This document shows positions 22,126 to 34,300 of a stretch of DNA of 64,000 nucleotides, piece by piece (position 1 is the stretch's first letter; every line of letters starts with the position of its first letter). A program made the translations under genes and the position numbers. The notes beneath the pieces were generated by a model. The model ran no database searches. It was given only the letters and a program-made list of their open reading frames with translations, and was not told the origin of the DNA. The stretch covers positions 66,176,536 through 66,240,535 of the forward strand of contig CM055094.1 of NCBI GenBank assembly GCA_029204225.1, in the 5' to 3' direction. Source of the stretch: Diphasiastrum complanatum. Its lineage: Eukaryota; Streptophyta; Lycopodiopsida; Lycopodiales; Lycopodiaceae.

Positions 22126-23348
22126 AAAATTGTCATTGTGATGCAGTCTTTCCCACTATTGAATGAGAATGAGGCCCTCCTTGCACCCTCTATCCTAGTT
22201 GATCTCTTATTGCATTCTATAGTCTTGGATGAGAGTCTATTTCTCACATTGTAACATGCACCACATGGCAACATGGCCCCACCCTCATCTAAAAGTGATG
22301 GAAGCCTTGAGACTCATAACAATTAAGATGATGTCATCTCTCAAAGTCTCCAACATCCTTAAATGAGACTAGGCACCACCAATACAATGTACCCACAATT
22401 GGAAATATGTTCATATACTCACCTTGTTGCAATTTTTTATTGGCATACTGCTGTCGATGGCTTGAAGAGGATAAAAAAATTTAGGCACAACCCTTCAAAA
22501 TCCCTTTTTGCCTTTCAAATTAATGCAAATAGCTGTTGATTAGAGTCCATGTTTTAGAATTAGCCTTCAAGCTAAAGGGTTGAGCAAAGAAACTTGTCAG
22601 TAATCTGAAACCACCTCTCAGTATCTTATACTCTCCTCACATTGATACAAGTCTCCATTTAAATTTCATCTTAAAAAGAAGAGGATGAATTAAGATTTGA
22701 AGTTGCATATTAGTAGAAATTGGCACGTTTCATCCAAGCCCACTTAGGAAGAAAACTTGGGAGTGTTCAATATGCTCAAAAACCACTCGTATCATAGTTA
22801 GATGAGAATCAATGAAGACCTAGGCTCGAATCTCAAAATACACATGAAAATGGGAATCTAGGGGCCCACAACCTTAAATTTGGCTTTGCTTACACTACAT
22901 ATGTAGAGTGTAAATATTCTACATAATGATGCTAGTGAAAAGCAATAATGTTGACCAAAAAAAGAATAAAATTCTAAAAAAGATAGAGCTTGTGTAGGCA
23001 ATGCTTTAAAAAGCGTCCTAAGTTTCCCTCCAATATCTTTTATAATTTTAGGCGTATCTATTTGTTTAAGTTGTTGTCTCCTAAATCCTCTAACTCAAAA
23101 TTCTTGCAACTTCAAATCGTTAAAATGCTAAACTTTGCCAGTAACAATAGAAGCTAAGAAGATGAGAAATTTAAAAAATAGATCAACGTATCTTATTAAA
23201 TAAATATTTACTTGATAATATGGAAGTTAAAATTTATAATTTGTGGGTATCCCACTAAACTAATTTTTTTTTGGAGGTCATCGTCTTTCAGGTTCCTTAT
23301 GGAATCAAGTCTTATAGAAAATTTGGTTTCATTCTCGTACTCTGAACA
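22126..23348. other. No gene seen
   Basis: AT-rich, with short frames only and no motif on either strand. The flanking sequence gives no hint of an element boundary. Confidence 0.5.
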
Positions 23349-23695
23349 ATAGCATCTGGCACAACCATGCTTTGGACAAGCAAGAAGCAAATAGCAGTAG
23401 CTCAATCTTCGTGTGAGGCCGAATATGTAGCAGTAGCTAAAATGGCAAACGAGCTAATTTGGTTCAAACAAATGTTGGAAGGGTTTGATGAAACTATTTC
23501 TGAACCTTATGTCTTAGTAATGAATAACACTTCAGCTATCTATCTTACAAAAGATCATGTGTTTCATTCAAAAATGACACATATAGCTATCGGGTATCAT
23601 GTTATTCGGGACTTAGTCAAAAAGGTTTCTTATCAACATTGGATGCGGATTTTGAGGACGATATGCCAATCGACTTTGATGAAGAAGATGGTGTA
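23349..23695 (+). pseudogene. Ty1/copia RNase H fragment
   Basis: IASGTTMLWTSKKQIAVAQS, then SCEAEYVAVAKMANELIWFK and a later NNTSAIYLTKDHVFHSK. This is the C-terminal RNase H of copia Pol, with the conserved SSCEAEY Glu and the Asp of the usual DN pair changed to N. The usual KHI step reads THI. It ends in an unrelated tail at TAG (23693). No RT or LTR is attached. Confidence 0.85.
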
Positions 23696-23949
23696 GGAAA
23701 AATTCTCCTTCAGAGAACACGATGAAGGCTTGAATAAATTAAACTAATATCAATGTCTTCAATCGTGTATGATTCTAGTCTATGTACTAATAGACCAGTT
23801 TCTACTTTGATTGAATGAAGCATGCAGATATAGAAGATATTTGCATGAGTGTGACAGACAATTTTAGATAATAAAAAACAACTGATAAAATCATCTGTTG
23901 TGAAACTTTGAGCAAAAACAAATTTTTATAATTCTGATTCTGATTCTTC

Positions 23950-25150
23950 AGTATACATCTCTTGCTGCCTTGTTGCTTTGTTGTGTTTACAATGAAATGT
24001 AACTCAATTTTTCTTTGTTGTTGACGAGTTGAGGACGATGGTTGTCCCATTAATCAAAGTCGTTCTTTCAATATGGATATAGTCAACTTTCGTAGATGAT
24101 TGGTCATTGTTAGCTCAAAATCAAACGCCAAAATATCTAGATCATGTACATTTAGATCATCGACACTTGGTTGATTTTTTGGCATACGCTTTCTCTTGCC
24201 CTTCTGATCTACTTGTAACTTGAAGCTCCTAATTTATAAGGCCAATGAAATTCTTCAGTTGTTGATTTGTTTTTGAGGTTGAGCAAACTGTTTTTTTGGT
24301 TTCTTGAAAAAGTTCATCCACCAATGTTGATCAAATTCATCAAAAATTTGATAAGTTGCTTGAATACTTGATTCCAAAAATTCTAATGAGGCAAATGGAT
24401 CAACCTCACGATGTTCTCTTTGCGCTTTTTTGTTCTTATAGCATGGACTTTAAGGGACAACGCAACAAGCTTGATGTGAGCATAAGGCATATTGAGCAAA
24501 AATCGAACTTCTTCAAGAGGTAGCCATGAAACTGAATTTGAATATTGTTTGCCCCATAACAATGTAATGTCTGTTTCATCACATTTGTTTGTAAACTGAT
24601 GTTGAAATCTAATATCATTAATATTGGCTACACAACACTTTGTCTCATTGGGCACCTTAATATAGTCATGAAAATCATATGTGTGTTTGATTTGTGACTT
24701 TTTGGGAATCTTTACTAGTCCGATATCTCTTTTTCAAATCATAAAAAAATATGAGTAACTCAAATAGGTAACATTTTTTGCTTTGGCGAACTCTTTGTAC
24801 ATAAAAAATATCTCTAATTTTGTAGCCTAATCTGGCAAGTGAAAATATAAGAAATTAGGCAATTTCTCTCCATGCATGTCTACAAAATGCTTTAGCCAAG
24901 CAGTTGCATTCAAAACATTTGGAGAGACAGTTCAACCATATAGAGACCATTGTAATGTTGGGTCTTTTTGAAGTCGCGCATGCATTCTCTAAAGACATGA
25001 ATGTTCCATTGCGTGATTGCTTTGTAAGCTTTATGACAAACCTCCAGCATAATTAAAAAATATGAATAAGAGTTTTTGTCCGGCCCCACTGTTGCACACA
25101 AATAGTAGTTCTTTTCATCCTTACTTCGTAAAAAGAAATTTGATCTCTAT
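23950..25150 (-). pseudogene. Decayed transposon-like ORF of unfamiliar type
   Basis: Minus strand in three pieces with stops and a frame change: CATVGPDKNSYSYFLIMLEV near 25100, WLKHFVDMHGEKLPNFLYFH and FMYKEFAKAKNVTYL near 24900-24800, and NETKCCVANINDIRF with WLPLEEVRFLLNMPYAHIKL at 24655-24383. A basic tail including KGKRKRMPKNQPSVDDLNVH lies near 24200. The layout (a W-x2-[HY]-F-x4-G-x2-[ML]-P-type start, then Y-F-x-[IM]-W-like and IPKK segments) reminds me of unnamed, possibly transposase-derived proteins in non-seed plants and invertebrates. I cannot name the family with confidence. No terminal repeats were identified. Confidence 0.4.
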
Positions 25151-26889
25151 TCCTCGATTTATTTGATGCCCAATTTTGCTAATAAGAGGATCAACAAATA
25201 ATATTTTGTACCTTTCGAATCTATGATCTTATAATCAACTATTTCTGACGATTTGTCAACACAGGTGAAGATCTCAAATCTCTCTTGTGTTTTCATTTTT
25301 GTTTTGAGTCTGATTTGTAAATTGACCATGTGCCATATGTAGTTGCTTCAACTGGTTGAGAAAGTGCATGAATTCTATGACTTCAAAATTTCACCCTCAT
25401 GATGTTCTGTACTCTCATAAGGCTCTGGATTCTCAAAAAATATAGCTCTTTTAGATTTAATACGACGAAGGTCATTTTGAGAGGTAGGCCTCTTGCAAAT
25501 ACGTGAAAAGCTTGAACATTATATATTGTTACTTACTTTTTCATCATGTTCATCAAAACAATAAATACTTAGTTCATAAATGTCAAATGATAAATGAGTA
25601 AATGATGTTGAAGCCATATTAGTGAAAGTAACATGACGAGAATTAAAAGGAGTGGCTTTGTAAAAAGAAAACTGTCATTAGAAATGTCAGAGAAAGAGAA
25701 CTCAGTTGTTGCTACGTACTGAATCCTAACTATTGGAATTGAAGAGGTGGAACTACTTAATATTGTTTGCAATATCTAAAAATATTGCAACCTAAGGCTT
25801 ATGCTAGGCATAGGTCAAAAAGATATTTGTACACCAATAAAACATTACGACTTACAATATTGACATTATCCTATGTCCCATAGAAAAGAAAAAAAAAAAG
25901 TCGTGCATGTTTCAATAGAGTAACACATAAATATTAGCACAATGCATAATCAAAATGCACTAACGAAAACAAATTGGTAATTAACTCTGGTCACAAACAT
26001 GCCTTAAATATTGTTAGAATTAGGGTTGGGTTGCAGCTAAGGGTTAGAGACGAGATCCCATTTTAGGACTAAGGTCGCTAGCATGGTCGGGTCATGGGTG
26101 AGTGGGTCGCGACTGCAGGCAAACGACCAAAACGAGACCTTTTCCTGCCCTCCACGCACCAGAGAGCACCAGCGAGATCATGCAAGTACCCAGAAGTACA
26201 GATATATGATCTGATGGCATGACGTCAGCAGATACATTTTTAGGTTGTGGCTAATCTGCCACTCTTATATTTTCCTGATTGGTTGTAGATGCTTAATTAC
26301 TCCAATCTTAGATTTACATAGAGCGACTATACTTACTAGATGTTACTTGACATATAGATCAACAGAGCACACATACAGTGTAATATAGTAGTCTGATGCT
26401 AGTAAGCAATCAAGACAAAATATAGAATACATGTCTGCCTGCGTGTGAAGACAATTCTGTCTAGGATCTGTAGATCCAACTGTCTGCTAGTAAAGCAAGA
26501 CGATTGCTCGTGAGAGAACTGTGTTTCTCCCACGCTAGCGTGCATGGATTTTGCATGTAGTGCTTGAAGAAATCAGAGAAAAATCAATATAGATGATTTT
26601 CTTGCCGTGTCTGATCTCGAATGCTAATGCGTCTGCTATTTATTCGTGTGTCTAACTAAGTTTCCTTGTTCATTTGAATTCCGCACCTTGGTTGAAACTA
26701 TGTTGAATGCTGCATTAATTTTATAAACGTAGATCAGCAGTGCCTAACTACACTCTGGAGGACTGTAGGAGTGATTCAGTTGGCAGTGTCCAGCAATCGC
26801 ATCTGAACTCCATCCGAGGGAAAAGAGAGAGTCGTGGTTCCTTTGCGAAAGCTTCGTGACTGCAATCCTCCTCATACTCTCATCATATG
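25151..26889. other. No gene seen; possible solo LTR from about 26014
   Basis: AT-rich with stop-laden frames to 26000. From 26014 (TGTTAGAATTAGGGTTGGG) composition changes to a more balanced stretch up to about 26880. It starts with TG, as copia LTRs do, but I found no partner copy, clear CA end or target duplication, so this is only a suggestion. Confidence 0.3.
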
Positions 26890-27831
26890 GGCAGACTGGA
26901 ACATGTTGCATGGCAGACATCAAGCCTATATGACCTGCCACGGAAGCCTATGATAGGCCTATGTGGCTTGCCACATGGCAAGTCCCAAGCTTGCGTGGTT
27001 TGTCTCATGACAGGCCTATGTGGCTTGCCACGTTGCAACTTGCGAGCCCGAGCTCTCTCTCTCTCTCTCTCTCTCTCTCTAGGTCTACTCAAGCCTACAT
27101 GGCAGGGCCATGTGGCAAGCCACACAACTTATGGTAGGCCTAAGGCCTATGCCATGCCTATGTGGTTTGCCATGCAAGCCTATGGTAGGCCTACATGGCT
27201 TGTCACGTGTTAGCTTTCGAGCCCACCTCTCTATTTTTCTCTCTCTGGGTCCACTCAGGCCTACATGACAGAGCTTAGTTGGCTTGTCGCACAAGCCTAT
27301 GGTAGTCCTACATGGCATGCCATGTGGCAAACCTTAAGCTTGCATGATTTGCCATGTGGCAGGCCTATGTGGCTTGCCATGTGGCAGGCTATGATAGGCT
27401 TGGTAGATAGTAGGCATATGTGGCCTACTACACAAGCTATGGTAGGCCATGTGGCAATCCACATAAGCCTATGGTAGGCCTACGTGGCTTGCCACATGGC
27501 CAGTCCCAAGCCTATATGGTTTTCCACGTGGCAGGCCTACGTGGCTTGCCATGTGACAACTTTCGAGCCCCAATTATCTCTCTCTCTCTCTCTCTCTCTA
27601 TGTCCACTCAAGCTTACATGACAAACCCCAAGCTTGCATGACTTGCCATGGGGTAGGCCTACATGGCTTGCCATGTGGCAGTCTGCAACAGGCTTGGTAG
27701 ATAGCAGACCTATGACATGCCTATGTGGCTTGCTACACAAGCCTATGGTAGTCTTACGTGGCTTTCCATGTGGCAAGTCCCAAGCTTACATGGTTTTACA
27801 CGTGAAAATGCTATGTGGCAACTTTCGAGCC

Positions 27832-27922
<91 letters not shown>

Positions 27923-28207
27923 GGTCCACTCAAGACTACGTGGTAGAGCCTGGTTGGTTCGTCACACAAGCCTATGGTATGCCTATGTGGTTTTGCCACA
28001 TGGCAATCCCAAGTCTGCATAATTTGCCATGTGTCCAACCTACGAGGCTTGCCATGTGACAGCTTGCGACAAGCTTGGCAGATAACAGGCCTATGATATG
28101 CGTATATGGTCTGCTACACAAGCCTATGGTAGGCCTATGTGGCATGCCATGTGGCAAATCCCAAGCCTGCATGGTTTGCCATGTGGCAGGCCTACATGAC
28201 AGGCCAC
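26890..28207 (-). repeat. Satellite array, right, opposite orientation to the left array
   Basis: The same motifs as 17480-19074 in reverse complement: CACAAGCCTATGGTAGGCCT, GGCTTGCCACATGGCAAG, and (CT)n followed by AGGTCCACTCAAGCCTAC. CT runs lie near 27052-27080, 27230-27247, 27571-27599 and 27835-27921. The internal order is not a simple mirror of the left array, because the dispersed repeat lies on the inner side of the left array and on the outer side here. Confidence 0.85.
27835..27921 (+). repeat. (CT)n microsatellite
   Basis: About 43 CT units inside a satellite unit. It is much longer than the CT runs of neighbouring units, so it has expanded locally. Confidence 0.95.
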
Positions 28208-28367
28208 AATCATTATCAAAGATTTCATTAAATTTGAAGGGCACTATAAGGATATTTTATATTAACATAATTTCCACTGGAAAGGTCAAAATAAAAATGC
28301 ATTTCTATGAATGGTAAATCGGGTGTGCAAGGCTAGGAAGGCTTCAAAATGCAGGCCTGCTCACCAC
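28208..28367 (-). repeat. Dispersed repeat, inverted partner of 19120-19262
   Basis: Reverse complement of the repeat at 19120, from CATTATCAAAGATTTCATT to GGCTTCAAAATGCAGGCCTG. Confidence 0.75.
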
Positions 28368-28470
28368 TCTCCTCTCAGTTCTTTCTTTATGTCACTCCTA
28401 CTCTCATTTCTCACTCACTATCTCTCTCTCTCTCTCTCTCAACTCACATTATTGCTATTTTTCGTTCTCA

Positions 28471-28492
28471 AAACCCTAACCCTAACCCTAAA
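28471..28492 (+). repeat. Short telomere-like repeat
   Basis: AAACCCTAACCCTAACCCTA, then AA: three CCCTAA units opening with AAACCCTAA, which equals the plant telo-box promoter motif. Flanked by (CT)n. Too short to be a telomere. Confidence 0.8.
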
Positions 28493-28494
28493 TA

Positions 28495-28498
<4 letters not shown>

Positions 28499-28590
<92 letters not shown>
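28499..28590 (+). repeat. (CT)n microsatellite
   Basis: About 46 uninterrupted CT units just after the telomere-like repeat. Confidence 0.95.
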
Positions 28591-28593
<3 letters not shown>

Positions 28594-28973
28594 CCAGAAC
28601 ATTTACATAAAAATCCAAGAAGCTTCCTGCATGTTTGCACAATTACGTGAGAAGCCAACAACAAAAGGCTGTCTTTGCAGCTTGCAATTGTTCCTGCCAT
28701 GCCATCATATCCTCCTACATCCACAATACCACGCTAATCTAAGACTCGATTCGCACTAACAAAAGCCTCCGCCCAAATCCGCCTTGTATAGGATTTTGCA
28801 AATTCTGGATTGAGACAATAAGAACAAACGAAAGCGCAAAGAGCATACACGGATGGAGCTCTTGATGCAAAATCAAAAACAACGCAGAGATGCAAAATTT
28901 AGAATCACAATTGAAATTCTGACTTCGTTGCTTTAAAATCTGATTCAGTTCCAAGGCAATCAAAAGAAGAAAT

Positions 28974-29140
<167 letters not shown>

Positions 29141-29327
29141 GCACTCACTCTCTTTCTTTCTCTCGAAAATTTCGTTTTCAGAAATTTCTAGAAGCATGTG
29201 TTCTCTCTCAAATGAACGTGCCTGCCTTTCAACTGCACTTCAAATGCCTTTCAACTGTCCATCAAATACGTTTTAGGGCAAACATGGACCAATGAAAATC
29301 TGCAAAATGCTTTTTATCTATCATTGC

Positions 29328-29330
<3 letters not shown>

Positions 29331-29401
<71 letters not shown>
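29331..29401 (+). repeat. (CT)n microsatellite
   Basis: About 35 CT units, ending at the hairpin-rich segment at 29430. Confidence 0.95.
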
Positions 29402-29429
29402 GGGAGGCTCAACTTATTTTTAGCACCCT

Positions 29430-29510
29430 GACTGGTGCTGGCACGCACCAACCAGAGACTGGCTTTTTTTAAAAAAACTGGTTGCCCGGGTGCCATGTGT
29501 CGGGCAACCA
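29430..29510. repeat. Cluster of inverted repeats
   Basis: Contains TGGTGC-TGGCAC-GCACCA near 29430-29447, a T7/A7 dyad near 29464-29477, and a perfect 10-bp stem TGGTTGCCCG (29479-29488) with CGGGCAACCA (29501-29510) around 12 bases. It may be the end of a small foldback or Helitron-like element. Confidence 0.6.
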
Positions 29511-29739
29511 ATATTTATCCCATAAGCTTTTTTGTGGTATTACTCAGAGTGAATATATAAGTAAACTTCTCCATAAACTCATGTGTGTGGTTGGGTGCGA
29601 AGGTGCTCGGGTGACCTGCCGCCTACGCAATGCCCACCTTTGATTTTTGACGGCAGCGCCTGCGCGAGCACTGGGGCACGTGGTTCAAAAATAGTGGGCC
29701 CAGGGACGAGGCAGACAGGGTGCTGAAAATATGTGGAGC

Positions 29740-29943
29740 CCCCTAGGAAGGCACCGCGGAGCGTAGCAAGGGCGTAGGGAGTGCAAAGTGAGGGGACAAG
29801 AGTAGGGCATGTTGGGAGGGCGCGTAGGGCGGGCGTGGGGAGGGGGCGTAGGGAGGGCACAGGGAGCGCATGCGGGGAGGACGCAAGAGCGGGGGCGTCG
29901 GGAGGGTGCAGGGAGGCGTGCAAGGGAGGGGACATCGGGAGGG

Positions 29944-29975
<32 letters not shown>

Positions 29976-29980
29976 CTCTC
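29740..29980 (+). other. GC-rich island with many G runs and a (TG)n
   Basis: Repeated GGGAGG and GGGCG words (for example 29812-29860) give closely spaced G3+ runs that fit the G-quadruplex pattern. A (TG)n of about 14 units is at 29946-29975. Frames through it on both strands are long only because of the composition. Confidence 0.65.
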
Positions 29981-31304
29981 TCTTTGTGCCGCAAGCCCCC
30001 TAGCGGTGCATGTGCGTGCGTGTGGTGGTGGCTTGCAAAAACACTTGCATGCTAGGGCGTCATGCTTGCACATGGGAAGGCAAAAAAATCCAAAGATTTT
30101 AAAATCAATGTTGGGGTAGGCTGGGGCACTTCACAGCCCTGGACCCTCTTTTTCTCCCTCTACCAATAATAAGTGACATAGATATGGCATGGTTGGATGT
30201 TGCCACACCCGAGCAAAAGCCTTTGCACTCCAATAAGGCCCACAAACCCCCCCCCCCCCCCATCTTATATAATAGGCAGAAAGTAGAGCATTGACACGCG
30301 TTTAAAAAAAGCTTTTGCAGCAAAATACTGTGTACGATCTCTCTCTCTCTTCTCTCTCTCTCTATAATGGCGCTAAAGAGCAAAACGAGCTGAAGCGTCA
30401 CAATGGTTTAATCATCATCTATCATCGGGCGACAGGATATGGCCTTGCCCTCGATCGGGGTTGCAAATCCATCTGAACCTGCTCCAAATCCCTCCAAAGC
30501 TTGCGATCCAGCTTGATTCATCACCGTGGCTGCGGATCTGATCTTCGTGCAATGAAACATAGCGAAGTGTCTCATTTCATCTGCGGCCTTGGTGTTTCCG
30601 TCGGCATCGGCATTGTGTGATGTGGTGTTTCTTTTTAGAGATCTCGAAGCAGGTTTTTCCGGGAGCAAATGTTGAGCTAGAGTTCTTTTGTGTCAGAGAC
30701 GTTCCAGTTAGTGGTCTTGTTGTTGCCTGTTTGGGATTCCTTTGTTCCGTATTGTGATTTTTTGGATTACGCTTTCTCAGGTTTAGTTAGCTTGTGTTAA
30801 GTTGTGGGGATTTGTTCATCTATTTCACGATGAGGTTGTCAAGTATTGTACGTTGGCGTGCCTGCTTGGCGTGCTATGTTCCGGTTTTATGAGCTCAGCT
30901 GTGATTTGTAAGACAACTCCTGCAAATAGCTTTTCCTTTTGCCTTTGAGAGTCTGGATGTTACGGAGTCGGTAGTTCGTAATATATCGTCCATTTTTCGT
31001 CTTAATGATGCTGAGGTAATATTACAGACCCTAGGGTATTGTGTCGCATCCCGTCCCTTGCTTCTGTTGACTCGGCATACTTTCTTATCCAACTTTGCTG
31101 AGTGCCTGCGTCCTGTGCCTGTATGTAAATCTTTGATGTTTCTGCCTTTTATTATGCTCGTAACTTGTTAGCGTGCGAGTTTTGTTTCGTCATTGGAACA
31201 TTTCGCCCCGCCCTTATAGAAACTCTTATATAGGTTATAGTTTTACGGCCTCCTCTTTTGTATTTCGTCAGTGGAGCCATTAAGTCTGAACAACTTCTCT
31301 CAGG
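29981..31304 (+). promoter_or_regulatory. Upstream region of the RRM-protein gene
   Basis: No convincing coding sequence. A TATATAG box at 31227-31233 lies 72 bases before the ATG. Alternatively, transcription starts further upstream and CTCTCAG (31297-31303) is the acceptor of a leader intron. A 25-codon frame starting MALPSIG (30439-30516) could be an upstream ORF. A minus-strand 86-codon frame (30668-30408) overlaps it and has no recognisable motif. A C14 run lies near 30247. Confidence 0.4.
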
Positions 31305-34300
31305 ATGGCCGACGGAGACTTGGAAGGCTTTGAAGTGAAAGACGAGGAATTAGTGGATTTTGAGGGTTCAGATTATGGATTTGGTTCTGATGAAGAGCTA
31401 GACGTGGAAGAGGATCAGCATGAGAACAGCGCAGAACACAAATTTGCAAATCTTCAAGAACTAGTGAAAGCTAACAAGGACGCATCTCCTACAAAATACA
31501 TGAGCCAAAAAGAAGGCAGGGTAGCAGAAATTACATCTCGTGATGTGGTTCAGGGTGTTCTGAATTTATCTCAGCCTGAAAATAGAGAAGAATCAGAGGC
31601 TGGGGAAATAGAAAATAATTGGCCGGAGAAACAAGGCAGAGTTTCAATTCAACTCATCAGCAGCACAGCTCTAAGTGGCAAGGGAGATCGCAAAGAAATG
31701 GCTGGAGATGCTTATCACAAAAAGCACTTCAAAGCAGAGTTGGAGGATGGAGAGCTCGTCGAGCTTGCTACCATGGTGATCATTGTTTTTTTCCTAATAT
31801 ATCGTTATCCTCCTTGTTTCACTGAGTCTTCTCTGAGATGTTTGTCCTCTATTGTATCTTCATCGTGTCTGGACATTGCTCCTTCCTTCAAGTCATTATT
31901 CTCAAATGCAGCCGCTTTCTTGGCTGCAAAGTAAACAGCCAATCTGTTTCACCAGAATTCGGTTTCTGTTGCTCTCTGCTGCTGCAATTTTCCTGTCTAT
32001 GTGAGCTGGTGTATGCCTACAACCTGTGACTTGAAGTTTTTTTGGAGAGCCCTATTCAGTTCAAACTCTCTCCAAAGTTTCTGTTTTCACCCTGTAAGCG
32101 AGAAGGGTTTCAAAGTCTGCAGACACCTATATAACAAAGAGTGTTGAACAGAAGATGTAGTAGAGTTTTTTCCAATTGTTAGTCCTAGAAAGGTTCAATT
32201 CTGAGAAAGCCTCAAACCGCAATCAACACAGGAGTATGCTGGGGACGTTTGAGAGACGTTCTGATAACTTTCATCTCACACTTTTACTGTAGGAGGGTTC
32301 TTTGTTTGGAAAGTTTTTTTTTGTTTGAAAGACAAATATTTCTAGGAGACTTCATAGTCTGAAAGAAGCCTTTGAAGGATAGTGAGGCCTTAAACCCCTT
32401 GACTAGGTTGTTTTCTCAAATTCAAGACCTGTAGATGTTTTCTTTCTTCCACATTTTCTGCTCTGAACTTTACTGGAACTGAATTTTAGTCGTGTTCTTC
32501 AGTAAGATTGAATCTTTAAGTTGAAGTGAGTTGAAGGCCTGTCAAAACCACTTAGAGGGTTTCATATGTCTAGTAAAAAGGGCTGTCGATTTTCAAAGAA
32601 ATATCTATGGATCTTAGCTATTCAGAATTCGACATCACTTTTGAGAGTTCATTTTTTTTGTAATCTTAGCCATTCAGAATTCGAGATCACTTTGGAGAGT
32701 TCATTTTTGGTAAGGACACAGAAGAGAGACCTTCTTCTGTATAGCAGAGTTATGCTATCATATTTTGGCCGTGGAGATGGCTTACTAGAGTGTTCAGGTC
32801 AGTGATGGCAATCCTTTTGTAAATCCTCTTTGATATTGCCGAGTAAATGATTCCTGAAAAAGGTTAACTGGCTTTCAGTGCATGGTGTTCATCCGCGCGG
32901 GACCATTCGTTCACTTGGCAAGCTTCTAGTGTTGGCTACTGATGTGGACTCTGGTTCTGGTCATAGCTTATGCTAATATTGAAGATGAAACATGGGTTTG
33001 TGCAAGTCACGCTCACTTGAAAAGGGGTCGTCCATTGGCTTGTTAGTTTAATCATGAAGTGGACTGCTGGGTACCTGGTTCATACATACAGCTTTTTGGC
33101 ATGCCAACTCAATGCACAATCTTTTAGAGTTATGTAGTCCAATCTCAGTGCCTAGGAAGTTAATGAAATGTGCTATTTGCACTACATATTGACTGCAGCC
33201 TGTATTAATCATTTGCATATAGATATGTATAGAAAGGAGAGCTTCTTGGGGATGAAAGTGCAGATGCTATAATGTCTCTCTTTTGGGTGAAATTATAGTG
33301 GTGTTGTCCTCAGTTTGAATTTATCGGAAGTTGCAAGTTACTTGCATATTTGTAGTCAAATTGTCTTCCTGGTTTTTGCTTAGTAATTATTGCAATTTTA
33401 TTAAAGCTTCTTGAGAGGGTGCTGGCACCAGGAGGTAGATTGTTTCGTCCAGTTTCATACCTCTTATATAAGAGGTTCTTCAGGGATTTAGTGCAGGATC
33501 TCAAGGAAGAAACATAGCATATGCTATTATTCATAGATAAATCACTTATATTTGGATTGGTACTGCAAAAACAGCCTGAGGGTTCTGACTATGAAGCAGT
33601 AAGGAGTTCCGACAACGATAAAGACGATGCAGGTACCATACATGAGAAGAAAAGAAGAAAATATAGATTCTTTTCTGAGAGACAATTTGATGGACCTGAA
33701 CATCATGACAGGAAAGAGCTATTGAGTAATGGATATGTAACAGGACGCCAGTTTCGTGGGCGTGGAAGGTAAGTTTCTTAGGCTTTACAGATCTGGTTTT
33801 GAGCAGTTAATCAGCTCTCAACAGAGATTTAGGTGGCTACTGAAGTTTGTGAAAGTCCAATAGCTTGTGCAATCTTGCATATTTTCTCGTAGTCTCAATA
33901 ATATGTTGTTAAAGTCTCTTCTACTGCCCAATAGTGATTCATCTATTTTCTTTATCTAACAGGCCAATGGAACGTGCTGGAGGGTTTCTGCCACATGTAG
34001 GTGGTAAGGTTATTTGTCTTCATCCGAATTAAAGGTTTCAATAGCAGATCCGTACCAGCTTATCTTTGCAGGAGTCACTGTGGCCCATCAAGCCTTTTGT
34101 AGCTTCTTTGTATACATGTGCTCTTTCCAGTGGCTGCTAGAGATATGCTGTATTTCTCACATTGCTGGCAACAATTTTAATGCATATCAGGAGACCTTGG
34201 GCATTGGCTTTAGTTTCTCTCCCGGAATACAATTGCCTAAAAAAGATGGAAACAAGATATGAAGCTTTGAAAAATTTGGAAGATTTGAACCTAGCAGAGC

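Noticed and set aside
17480-28367. CRISPR-like array
   Set aside because: Units are far too long and variable, spacers are not unique, and the window is eukaryotic.
17480-28367. Simple long terminal inverted repeats of a single transposon
   Set aside because: The dispersed repeat lies on the inner side of the left array and the outer side of the right array, so the arms are not mirror images.
28471-28492. True interstitial telomere
   Set aside because: Only three CCCTAA units. A telo-box-like promoter motif or chance expansion is likelier.
29579-30073. Long frames on both strands in the GC-rich island, including a Pro/His/Thr-rich 164-codon frame
   Set aside because: GC-rich composition with few stop codons explains them. 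They overlap a (TG)n tract.
30408-30668. Minus-strand 86-codon frame upstream of the RRM gene
   Set aside because: No motif, no splice partner, and it overlaps a likely leader region. Kept only as a remark.
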